From assembly GCA_013398275.1 (NCBI GenBank), contig VZSE01005940.1, positions 1,400,687-1,464,686 on the forward strand: a DNA stretch of 64,000 bases. The letters run 5' to 3'. The notes below the pieces were generated by a model. The model was not told the origin of the DNA. It saw nothing but the letters and a program-made list of their open reading frames with translations, and did no database searches. Shown here piece by piece: positions 39,637 to 49,770 of the stretch. The DNA is from Promerops cafer (lineage: Eukaryota > Chordata > Aves > Passeriformes > Nectariniidae). The position numbers were made by a program, and so were the translations under genes. How positions within the stretch are numbered: the stretch's first letter is position 1; every line of letters begins with the position of its first letter.

Positions 39637-40420
39637 GTTGTGTGTTGTGATGTGTGGTGCTGTGCTGGGTGTTGTGTGCTGGGTGTTGTGTGCTGTGGTG
39701 TGTGTTGCTATGTATTGCTGAGTGCTCTGTGTGCTGTGCGTGTGTTCCTGTGCTCTGTGTGCCCTGTGTGTGTTCTGTGTGCTGTGCAGTGTGTTCTGTG
39801 TGCTGTGCTGTGTGTTCTCTGTGCTGTGCTGTGTGTTTCTGTGCTCTGTGTGCTGTGCTGTTTGTTTCTGTGTTTCTGTGTTCTGTGTTTTGTGTGTTCT
39901 GTGTTTTGTGTGCTCTGTGTGTGTTTCTGTGCTCTGTGGCGTGTGTTTCTGTGTTCTGTGTTCTGTGTTGCTGTGTTCTGTGTTCTGTCTGTGTTCTTGT
40001 GCTTTGTGTGCTGCGTGTGCTCTCTGTGCTGTGCTGTGTGTTTCTGTGCTCTGTGGCGTGTTTCTGTGTTCTGTCTGTGTTTCTGTGTTCTGTGTTCTGT
40101 CTGTGTGTCTGTGTTTCTGTGTTTCTGTGTGCTGTCTGTGTTTCTGTGTTTCTGTGTTCGTGCTGTGTGCTGTCTGTGTTCTGTGTGCTGTGGTGTGTGT
40201 TCCGTCTGTGTTTCTGTGTTCTGTCTGTGTTTCTGTGTGCTGTCTGTGTTCTGTGTGTTTTTGTGTGTCTGTGTTCCTGTGCTCTGTGTGCTGTGTTCTG
40301 TGTGCTGTGGTGTGTGTTCTGTGTTCTGTCTGTGTTTCTGTGTTCTGTCTGTGTTTCTGTGTTTCTGTGTTTCTGTGTGCTGTCTGTGTGCTGTGTGCTG
40401 TGTGCTGTGTGTGTGCTGTG
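39637..40420. repeat. T/G-rich minisatellite, 784 bp
   Basis: A long degenerate tandem array built of CTGTGTTT, CTGTGTTC, CTGTCTGTG and CTGTGTGCTG-like words, with almost no A on the plus strand. Because the words contain no stop codon, several frames on both strands stay open, including a minus-strand frame of 435 codons (41015-39708) made of His, Thr, Glu, Gln and Asn repeats. This is not a gene. Confidence 0.95.
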
Positions 40421-40429
40421 AGCACGGCC

Positions 40430-40745
40430 GGGGCCGGCTGTCGCTCCTCACCGGCACAGGCGGATGCCCGGGGTGGCGGAGCGCTCCTTCCGCGTACCGG
40501 GAAAATCCGCCCTTTGGGATAAGCCCATCCCCTTCGACTTCTCCGGAGGATGCTCCGACGCCTCTGCACAGCGAGCTCGCCCATGCCTCGGCACCAGAGC
40601 GGGGCCCGGCACCGGAGCCCTCCCGAGGGGAGGCGGGGAAGCCACCGCCGGGCCGGGCCGGGCTGCGCGGTTCCGCCGAGGGTCTCCGGGACCCCCGGCC
40701 CCGGGAGATGATCCCGCCGCCTCGGGGCAGGGCCGAGCGGCTCCC
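40430..40745. promoter_or_regulatory. CpG island next to the T/G minisatellite
   Basis: An abrupt switch from the T/G-rich repeat to GC-rich, CpG-dense sequence. No exon is recognised. Confidence 0.55.
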
Positions 40746-41529
40746 TGACACACTTGCTACCGGATTAAATCCCTGGCACTGAGGTGGGGGATGGGAGAAA
40801 GAAAGGCTCCACAGAATCGCTTGGGTTCCTGAATAATTTAAATTCTTTGTATTTGATGGAACATCGGTCTGTTTGGCATCCAAGTTTGTAAAAACCTTAG
40901 AAAGACAAAAGAATTCGGTTTGCAAACGTAATATGAAGTGTAAAGCACACCACATGAGCACCCAGGAGGTACTGAGCACTCCTGTACATTCGAGGCCCTT
41001 GCCAGGAGCTCCCACATCTTTGTTTCATTAACACGGAGCCCTCCTTTATTTCCTGCTAAAGTCACCGACATCCGGACCACTGTATTTATTGTCTCGCACC
41101 ACTTCTCCCACAGATCTTCATTAAGGCTGAATGGCGCTCAAACAACATGTTCTATCATAGTGTCGATGAATTGCTGTGCCTAGAAAACATTAAATGAATC
41201 TGCAGCCCAAAAAGTATTCCTGAGATGAAGCTGGTCTGGTGTCTCCGCGGAGCGCTCTGCCAGCGGGGGGACTCGCAGGCGGTGGTGGCCTTCGGGATAT
41301 CCCGGTGCCTCGCAGCAGCTCCATGATGGACCTTGGCTGGGAGGGTTTGGGGTTACCCGGAGGGACTGTAGTAAGTGGAAAGGCTTACGGGTTTTATTTT
41401 TTATTATTATTATTTTTGGTGCTTTCAAGTGAAACAGCCAGTTTCATTTAGATGGGAAGCTATTGTCAGTTTCCTGGTGTCCCATTTTGATCCTTCCTCA
41501 GCTTGGGTTGAACGAAATGTCTTGAAACC

Positions 41530-41533
<4 letters not shown>

Positions 41534-41562
<29 letters not shown>
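41534..41562 (+). repeat. Poly(A) tract
   Basis: A 29-base uninterrupted A run. No retrotransposon body is recognised upstream of it. Confidence 0.95.
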
Positions 41563-41564
<2 letters not shown>

Positions 41565-41899
41565 TGCTTGTACAGGCTTCCAGATGCTAAGATTTAGATC
41601 ATTTGAACGTCAGCGCAGCCTTCTGGTAACAAAAAACATCCAAATGGATTTCATTTGTGTGTTAACATCCGTCAGATGGGAGAGTAGCACAGTTTAGAGC
41701 TAAAGTCTGTTTTCATGGTTTTAGCAACTGGGTCCACATGAACATCTCGTCTGGCAAGTCAATAGGTTGAAGCTACACTGAACAGACTGAGTCCAAATAT
41801 CTGAAATGAGTCGGAATGGTTGTACTAACAAATACTGACTTAATGTATGAGGCTATTACTGCTGTTTATATAGCTTCGCGTGGCACGCAAATAGTTGGA

Positions 41900-43360
41900 G
41901 AGGGGGGTCATTGCGGGAGAGACAGCTCTGAACGGACCGAGCGGGCTGTGCGCCCCGCAAGCAGCGGGCGGGACCCGGGCTCGGCCGAGGTACCGCCCGT
42001 GGGTCCGCGTTCCGTGCGCAGCCGAGCACCGGTCCTGCCGCTGACCGAACACCGGCCCCCGCAGCGCGCCGGGGTCCGCTCCCGCCTGTCCGTGCTGGGT
42101 GGGGAATTTGTCACGCACGGGCCGGTGCTGCTGCCGCAGCAGCAGTAATGAAATCAAGCACAACATTAGTTAGGCGCGACGCAGCAGGTGGCTTATTATG
42201 AGCCTTGCATATTCCTCTGCCTCCTGCTCCCATCAGAGCGCTGGCAATTGGGGAAAAAATATTTTGGGCGATTTAGAGAGTAAGAGGAGGAACGGGGCAG
42301 AGTCCGCGGCTGGGGCGTCCAGCGGGCCGAAGCCGGAGCCGGGGCTGGACTTCTCCCTCAAAGTTGCAGCGGTAACAACCGTGGTGATGATACTAATAAT
42401 TCTTATTGTTGTACCTTGGCGCAGATGGCGGCTGCTCTCTCAGGGAGGTTAAGAAGACAGCAAGTCCCATGAAGGCCGCTCTCTCCCTGCGCGCTCAGCC
42501 GCTTCCCGGCACGCACGAACAGACGGATTCAGCTGCCCCTGCCCCGGAGCTGCTCCCGCTTTTGCTCGGGATGCCTTTAAACTTCCTGGTCGCCAGCGGA
42601 TTTAACGAAACCTTATTCTAAAAACTCTCGCCATCCGAACCATGGGAGCAAGACGGGTTCGCAATGGCCCCGGAGCTGGCACAGCAAGCCCTGCGTGATG
42701 AGAGCTCATGCATGGTCTCTGCCCTAAATCCACTCCTCCTGCAGAGACATACTCGGCTTTTAGGTTCTCCACCAGAAGTACCCACACAAACACACACACA
42801 CCCCCGACCCACACGTCCCTGGCCGGTTTCTCCAGGTGAGCGGCTGCTGTTGCGTGGGATGTGCCCTTTACTGCCNCCCGGCAGAGCCGGGGCACACCGG
42901 GACCCGCCGCTCTGCCCAGCGCGCACGGCCGGACCCCCACCCGCCCGTGCGCATCCCGGCGGGGAGCCGAGTCCGCCCTGCTTCCTCCGCTCGCCGCCGG
43001 GGCTCCGCTGACAAACTCCAAGGAAGATCATTAGCATCCCTTGCCTTTTTTTTTTTTTTCCCCAGATAGATTACCAAGCTGGCCACGTAGACCTGAGGGT
43101 CACATGGCTCAGGGGAGAAGGACAGAAACTGTCGCAGGAGTTAAGAGAAACGGGCAAACAAAGCCAAAGCGAGAAGTCATCTCGTGTGGCTGCAGCAGAA
43201 ACAGCTCCCCGGCCACAGGGCTCTCGCAGTGAGCTCCTTCCTGCGAGAGCCGCTCCGCCGGAGCCGGCGGGAGGCGCGGCCGCAGCCCCTCCGCAGCCCG
43301 GCCGGGAGCCGGCTCCTGCCTCCCCGACGGCTCCCCGCTACCCCCTGGGAGGAAGTACGA
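41900..43360. promoter_or_regulatory. Cluster of CpG islands 6-8 kb upstream of LHX9
   Basis: CpG-dense patches occur at about 41900-42110, 42290-42360, 42870-43010 and 43200-43360, separated by ordinary sequence. There is one ambiguous base at 42876. A 19-bp near-palindrome (TGCTGCTGC-C-GCAGCAGCA) lies at 42126-42144. No coding exon is recognised. Confidence 0.55.
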
Positions 43361-45679
43361 GAAATGACTCCCGACCCTATATTCTTCTATTGTTTTGAGC
43401 CGGTGGATCAATTGTCATCAGTACTGTCACCTAAGAAGCAATGATTCCGATTCATCTTGGCATCTGATTTTATTCTAATGGGTTAAATTGGGTTCACTTT
43501 TACAATTATCCCAGGTCTGACTGCGTAGTATTGCATGACAACTCACAGTTTCATCGGGTTTGGCAAAGCGAGGTTGCTCCATGAATCCGTATATCATATC
43601 ACATCAGATCAGGCTGAAGTTTGCTGTTTAGCGACTCCATTGGAGAGGCTTTTTATGAAAGTGGGAAGGGTTGTTGCAGTCCATGGCTGGTTCAATGCGA
43701 TTTGAAAAAAAAAAAAAAATGTGGAGAGATGGCAACAACCCGGGGTTTGCTGCTCAGCTGTGAATAAGCACAGAACGAAAAAAACGACGAGATGGGGAAA
43801 GGCTCAGCTCGCTACAATATTTTTAACAGCCTCTCAGTCCTCGCCTTTTTTTAATTTCCTAATATGTTCTTTGCTTTATTAGTTTTATTTACAACCAGCT
43901 CCCCATTAACACCTCACCTGATTACTGAGGACCTGAGACAGCTAATCAAGAAAATCCAGCAAACCAGCCAAAATCGAGAGGTGGGATTTATTTTTTTTTT
44001 TTGCTTTCATTCAGACTTCTTCTTTATTTATTTATTTTGTTTTCGGAAATATTTCGAAACAAACAGAAAATAAAAGGCAGGTATCGGTGAATATTGGTGA
44101 AAGGTCAGAGGTTAGAAATTCACGTCAGTTCTGTATCAGAGGCTATGCAGAGGGCGGGAAGAGAGAGGGAGAGAAGGGAGGAAAAAATCTTTCCACCAAG
44201 CAGCTTGTTTATTTTAATTAACATAGGGATCCTCTGCTAGGAGCAAGGAACAACCTCCATCTACTGGCTAGATCATTGCGTCTCTTCTCCATTCAAAACC
44301 CATCCCTCATCACTCATTAAGGAGGGTACAATTTTGGAAGAAGCTTCTAAGGTCTCAAGGTAAGCTCCTGCATGAGTCTTTGCTAGCAATACAGATCTTT
44401 GGACCTCACGGATGTAATTTGTAGGGTGTTTCTTTGGCGTCGTGGTGCTGTTTGTTTGGTTAGGATTTTTTTTAACAGCACAGAACGGTACTTTCCCCAG
44501 GTGTATTCGCAGATAACATTTCATGCATCGATGTTTTAATCTAGAAAAATAGCTCAGCTTGGGAAGCCTGAGCCTTTCCGCTCAATTAAAAAAAAAATGC
44601 CCCTTCTTTTGTGATTCTTAATTTTTTTCTTTTTAATGGAATGGCTTCTTTCACCTGTCTGTAATCCAGTCTGTTAGGGAGTCCTTTTCAAAAGCAGCAA
44701 AATATGATAATTTCCAATGGCTTAATTACAAGCGGAGTGCAAATACGATTACAGTTAATACCAGACAACTATGGAGCTGACAGTGCTGAGGTCCTGGGCG
44801 GTGAACAGTTTCATGTTAGACAATAATCTGCCTCCCCTGCTTTCTTCTGGCTCTGTGATCACTTGTTTGTGGTCAGTCACAGCGCTTGGCTATGGAGATA
44901 TGTGTTGGGGATTACTATGCAAAGCACCTAGTTGTTTCTTACTTAAATATCATCTCCCTAAGCAGATGAATACGTGTCTTAATTGACATGTTTTCAGATT
45001 ACCGGGAGCTACAAGCACACTGGAGGTTCGGGGGGTTTTAATCCGATGCGGGTTACGGTGAAAGACACCCTGCGTTGTGTCCCTCGCACCGCCAGCCCCG
45101 CGCAGCCTGGCAGCGGGGGAGAGGGGCTGGTGCCCGAGCCTGGCTGCGGTGCACCGGCTTTGACATGTCCCTAACACAGCGATCCGAAAGTTGCTTTACG
45201 GAACACTCGAGAGGACTCGGGGGAGGAGGAAGATGGTGATGGTAAAATACGTTGTATCTGACTCCGAAGTGGAATTTTAAATAATGTCGGGCTTTAAAAA
45301 GAAAAAAATATAATTTAAAAAATCGAGATAAAATAAACCGCAATCTAGTTGAATACTGAAAACTATATTAGCTACATTTGGTGCCACCACCAAGAGATGT
45401 AATTCTATTCAGAATTCCCTTCTTTGTGTCTAGATTGGTTGCAGTGCCCGCGGACTTTACAAAGAGATGAGACATCATTAATAGCACTGTACTCCACCAC
45501 AAGCTCGTAGAGCAGAAAATAGCGTTAGGATTTAAAAATAGACCTGGCTTTAACCACCCGACTCGCAGGCAACAGGATCGTAATCCTGTTGCTGTTATTA
45601 CTACGCGCTTTAAATTTCTGGAAATGATTAAACTGGAAGTGCCTTGAAAAGTTCAGGTGCTGACGGAGAGGGTGTGAAG
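43361..45679. other. Upstream non-coding region of LHX9
   Basis: Mixed AT-rich sequence with no recognised exon. A strong splice-donor context (TCTCAAG|GTAAGC) occurs near 44360, but no matching LHX9 peptide precedes it. The block 43490-43660 is complex and may be regulatory. Confidence 0.45.
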
Positions 45680-46150
45680 CTCTGATGCCCTGCGGGGCGG
45701 GAGGCGGCTGGCCCGGGCAGTGCCCTGCGCCTGCAGCCGGACACGCCGCGGCCTCAAATGCGGCAGGCGAAATCCAGACCATTTCTCCTCAAAGAACACC
45801 GCCTCCTCCCCTCCCCCACCCCCCGCCTGAACACCCTCCCCTTTCTCCTAATTATTGTTGGTCAATTATTAATTTGCATATAGACCTTGTCCTAAATCCT
45901 CCGGACTAAACACAAGATCGTTCACGCTGTGGTAGGCTTTAGCCCGTCGCCCGTGGCCAGGGAGACCGCGGGCTCGGTGGCAGAACGGATCCCGGTGACC
46001 GCACGCTGAAATCTTCCCAGGGCACACGCTGATTGCCAGGGTGGAAGGGGCTCCAGGCAGCGCCGCGGAGCTGCGGGCAGGGGCTGCAGCCGGGCCAGCG
46101 GGATGTCCGCGGGCGCTCTCCAGCCCTGCGTGGGCAGGCGAACGCTGTAC
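45680..46150. promoter_or_regulatory. CpG-rich patches flanking an AT-rich homeodomain/octamer block
   Basis: CpG-dense at about 45680-45780 and 45940-46150. Between them, 45840-45900 carries repeated ATTA cores and a perfect octamer ATTTGCAT at 45872-45879, a combination common in developmental enhancers. The enhancer role is inference. Confidence 0.45.
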
Positions 46151-47029
46151 CTGTGGAAATCTCCACAGCGATGTATCCCTCATCCTCCCCCTCAGCCCCC
46201 CATTAGCTTGGGGAGTTCGGGTAGAGCCTTACAGAAAGGAAAAGACCGACAGCGCCTGTCACGTTACTAAAATATTCTGAATATTGCACATCAGATATTC
46301 TTCCCCAAATGCTACGGCAAAAGGAGATAAAAGCGCCCTGCGATGAGAAACCGTCGTTCAGAGGCAAAGTGCTAATGTCGATGGATTCATGAGGGACAGG
46401 CTCGTAGATTTGGATTTTAGGTTCCCTGTCGTGCTCTTTGTGAGTTTTTCTCTCCCCCACCCCCCAAGCAAACCAGCAAAACTGTACGGAATCCCTCGTG
46501 CTATAATGGCAACCTCTCGCTACCAGCCTGCCTTGGAGCAGCGGAGCTCCAGTTCACAGCGAGGAATGAGATCTCAGGAACATTGAAATAGATTTACCTT
46601 GATCTCCTACAGGCCTTTTGGAAACGGAGAAGTCACGTTTGATGCTAGCAACAAACTTTTAGTGTCCCTTTAGGTAAGAAGTGGTCTGGCAGCATTAGGA
46701 TGTTAATCAGAAAACGCCTTGGAAACCCCTGGCCTCCTTTACTGGAGCAGCAGTAGCTAGTAGCGTATCCTTAACCGTACCTGATGGAGCAGAAAGAAAG
46801 GACCCTCTAATTAATTAAGTGTGTCTAACCGGAGGAGGCTCAGTCATTTCTGAGTTTTGTTATGAGTCTGCCCAATTACTCCTAACGGCGCCGTCGAGCT
46901 AAGGTAGAGACGGGAATTTAGCAAGCAATATTTTCCGTGTCTCTGCCCTGGATGCTTTGACGCCGCACCTGCAGAGCGTTTCGGTGAACCCGAGACAGCA
47001 CACGCGAGATAAGTGGGTGGAGAGGGCAG

Positions 47030-47860
47030 CGGTGTCCGCACCCGGGGCACCCGAGGCGGGGGACAACCTGCTCGGGGGGCACAGGATCCCCACTTTAGCT
47101 CCCGATGGAACTGGGCCCAGCGGCAGCCGGGGGCTTGCCCCAGACCCCTCCCCGCTCCCGGCAGGCACGATGAGTTTGACGGTCCTCAGCCCGGCAGGGA
47201 CACGGTCACAGCGGGACGGCGGCGGCGCTTCCGAGAGGGGTCTGCAGGGCCGGCCCGGGCGGGCGGGGGTCGGCGAGGGTCCTGCCTGGCACACGCCGAG
47301 GTATCTTCGGCAACCCGAGCGCCACGGGAAATGCAGACCATTTCCAGGAGAGCACACGCAACATGAAACAGGGGCAGGGTGAGTTACCCCGACAACATAA
47401 CTGGAGGAGAATACAGAAAATTTTCCTTCGAAAGGGAAAACACCCAGAACAAACCCTGAACGTGCTTGTAGAGTGTAAAGACTATATTGCAACGATTAGA
47501 AATAAACTCGTCTCTAAGGGAGATTTTTTGACCTCTGCCGACAGCCACCGCTGCGATTCCCCGAGCCAGGCGGGCGCATGCCGGCGGTACCTGCAGGGCG
47601 CAGGGCGAGCGGGGCGAACCCTCCCGCACAGGGGTTCGCCCCCGCCCGCAGCGCCGCTGCCCCTCCTTCCCTTGCCTTGCCTTCCCTCCTCCCGGGCCGC
47701 TCGACAAAGCCGTCGGCCCCGCAACAGGGCTGGCCCGGGCCACGCGTCCCCGCGGGGGCGCCGGCCGCGCTCCCGTTCCCCGGCGGGGCTGGGGGCGAGA
47801 GGGAAGCACCCCCGCCCGTCTCCCGGAGCAGCCGGGGCGTCGCGGAGCGGCGGCGGGAAG
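47030..47860. promoter_or_regulatory. CpG island 2-2.5 kb upstream of LHX9 start
   Basis: Dense CpG at about 47030-47380 and 47540-47860, separated by a more AT-rich segment. A good splice donor context (GGGCAGG|GTGAGT) occurs near 47377-47384, so an upstream non-coding exon ending here is possible but unproven. Confidence 0.5.
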
Positions 47861-48739
47861 GAGGGGGTGGAGGAGGATTGGGGATCCCGAGCGAACAGCT
47901 CCCGTATCCCGGATTGAATCACCTTGTTTATTTTTCCTGATGTCTTATTGTGCTAATTGACTTGTTTTCTCCAAGGAAAGCCTACCTTTTCCTCCTCCTT
48001 CCCCACACACAGATATTTTTTTTTCTTCCAGTCCGGGAGAGCTCTGCAGAAGACTACGGCTTCTGGAGGGATCTGCCCTTTTTAAGGGAGATTCCCTCAG
48101 CCCTTTTTGAGTCTCGTTGGTTTTATAGCTATTCCTCTCTTATTAAAACACACACATATATACAACACATTGATTTCCATCCAAAAGGGCTAATTACATT
48201 ACTTACAGTAAATAGCAGCCCTGCTGTCCAGGGTCTAGTGTGCCAACAGAGAAAAAAAATCCCGGCTTATTTCACTTGATTGACTTCATCTTTGTGTGAA
48301 ATTGTGTTTTATGAGCTGTATTCTGGCACTCGGAGGAATGTAACAACATTCAATCTGCAAATAACATTAATTTTAGCTACTTAGGGGGAAAGAGAGGGGA
48401 GGAAACTTGCTGCCTGAATCTTGGGTTACATGGAAGAGGTGACTCGAGGAGCCCCTGAGGATGTCTCTGGGATGCTTTGGAAAGGAAGTGGGGGCTGGGG
48501 TACTTCTTTCACTAGTCGCGCTAGGGTTTGGTGTGGAGTGTTCCCCAGGGAGCAGGGAGCGCAGGACTGCCGCCAGGAAGATCCTTCAGTAGGGATCGAG
48601 GTGTCAGAAAACAGCCAGCAGCTGTTTCAGGGAAAGGCAAGGAAGAGTGGTGTGAAAAGTAAGTAGGAAAACGGGGAAGCGAGGGGAGGGAGAGCAGACA
48701 GAGAGATTAGCCTGGAAGGAATGCATTGCCCTGTCCCCT

Positions 48740-49020
48740 GCACACAATGATCGCTCGCAGTCCGCGTCCGGGGCGCGGGCGAGGGGAGAGAGTCCCTCTA
48801 TGGCGACCCCGGCCGGCCGGGACCGGCCCCGCGGAGCGCCCGCGGAGGGGCCGCATCCTGCTGCGGGTACGGGCGGGGGCTNNNNNNNNNNNNNNNNNNN
48901 NNNNNNNNNNNNNNNNNNNNNNNNNNNNNGGGGAGCGGGGCCCTCGGGGGGAAGAGCGGGCCACCCTGCCCCTCGCCAGGCGCCGTCGCCGCCAACTCCC
49001 GGGACTCCGTGTTTGGGGGA
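48740..49020. promoter_or_regulatory. CpG island immediately upstream of LHX9, with assembly gap
   Basis: Very GC-rich, CpG-dense sequence interrupted by 48 unresolved bases at 48882-48929. It is the closest island to the first coding exon and the best promoter candidate by position. Confidence 0.6.
48882..48929. other. Assembly gap, 48 N
   Basis: An unresolved run inside a CpG island. Single ambiguous bases also occur at 42876, 57938 and 59612. Confidence 1.
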
Positions 49021-49029
49021 GGTAATAAA

Positions 49030-49596
49030 TCCCACCCCACCCACAGCCCCGACCGTAATGTTTGTCACTGCTTGCCCATCACTAGGGGTTGAGAGGAGTA
49101 TGACAGGTCTTTGTTGTCTGAATAAAAATCAGTGGCAGCTCAAGGGAGAGAACTCCTCCTACTAAATTATCAAAAATGGGCTGGCTTTAGTCTCTTAACA
49201 AATTGGACAGAGCTCCGGAAAGCAGCAGTCCCAAATCCAACCTACAGGCACTGGGAACTTTAAAGCAACCAGGGACTGCTGAAAATAGCACTTCTTTTTG
49301 CTTTCTTTGTATTCAAAACTATATCCTTTCCCGACTGATTCTACTGCCCCAGGTCCAAGTCTCTCCAGTCAGAAGCCCCAGCTCTCCAGAACAGTAACAG
49401 ATCCTTTAGCTCGCTTTTATTATTTTATTTTTTAAACTAATTATTATTACATTTTCTCCCCCTTGTTTGTTTTCTGCACATCTTCAGGAAGCCCTCAGTG
49501 CTTGCGCAAAGAGAAGCTCCTATTGCAACCTCCCTCCCTGCGCTGTGCGCCTCGGTGTAAACATTTTGGATGATCTAAAGACTCTGGGGTCTGTAT
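49030..49596 (+). promoter_or_regulatory. Presumed LHX9 5'UTR and proximal promoter region
   Basis: This lies between the CpG island at 48740-49020 and the start codon. It holds an AT-rich block with TAATTATTA-like sites around 49415-49450, then a pyrimidine-rich stretch. An in-frame stop at 49576 closes the reading frame upstream of the start. No clear TATA box is seen. The role is inferred from position only. Confidence 0.4.
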
Positions 49597-49770
49597 ATGG
49601 AAATAGTGGGGTGCAGAGCAGAAGAAAATACTTGTCCTTTCCGTCCCCCAGCCATGCTTTTCCACGGGATCTCCGGAGGCCACATCCAAGGAATCATGGA
49701 GGAGATGGAGAGGCGATCCAAGACCGAGTCCCGCCTGGCCAAAGGGGGACAGATGAACGGCCGAGATACG
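49597..49770 (+). CDS. LHX9: LHX9 exon 1 (coding part): N-terminal region
   Basis: It encodes residues 1-58, from MEIVGCRAEENTC to NGRDT. The start at 49597 is chosen because an in-frame TAA stands just upstream at 49576-49578, and because human LHX9 has the near-identical beginning MEIVGCRAEDNSC. The start context is weak (T at -3, G at +4). A second Met, codon 20 at 49654, has a better context (GCC before ATG) and begins the MLFHGISGGH block shared by all LHX9 forms. Translation may therefore start at either. The exon ends in phase 0 at donor ACG|GTAAGA. The 5' end of the exon and the transcription start cannot be fixed from sequence alone. Confidence 0.93.

Noticed and set aside
39613..40782. 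389-codon plus-strand frame rich in Cys, Val, Leu and Phe
   Set aside because: A translation of CTGTGTT-type repeat words; the membrane-protein look is a codon artefact.
39708..41015. 435-codon minus-strand open frame rich in His-Thr-Glu-Gln-Asn
   Set aside because: It arises wholly from the T/G minisatellite plus adjoining GC-rich DNA. Other frames through the same array are equally open, and there is no domain or conserved composition.
47363..47940. Long GC-rich open frames upstream of LHX9
   Set aside because: Composition-driven, with several overlapping frames on both strands and no family resemblance.
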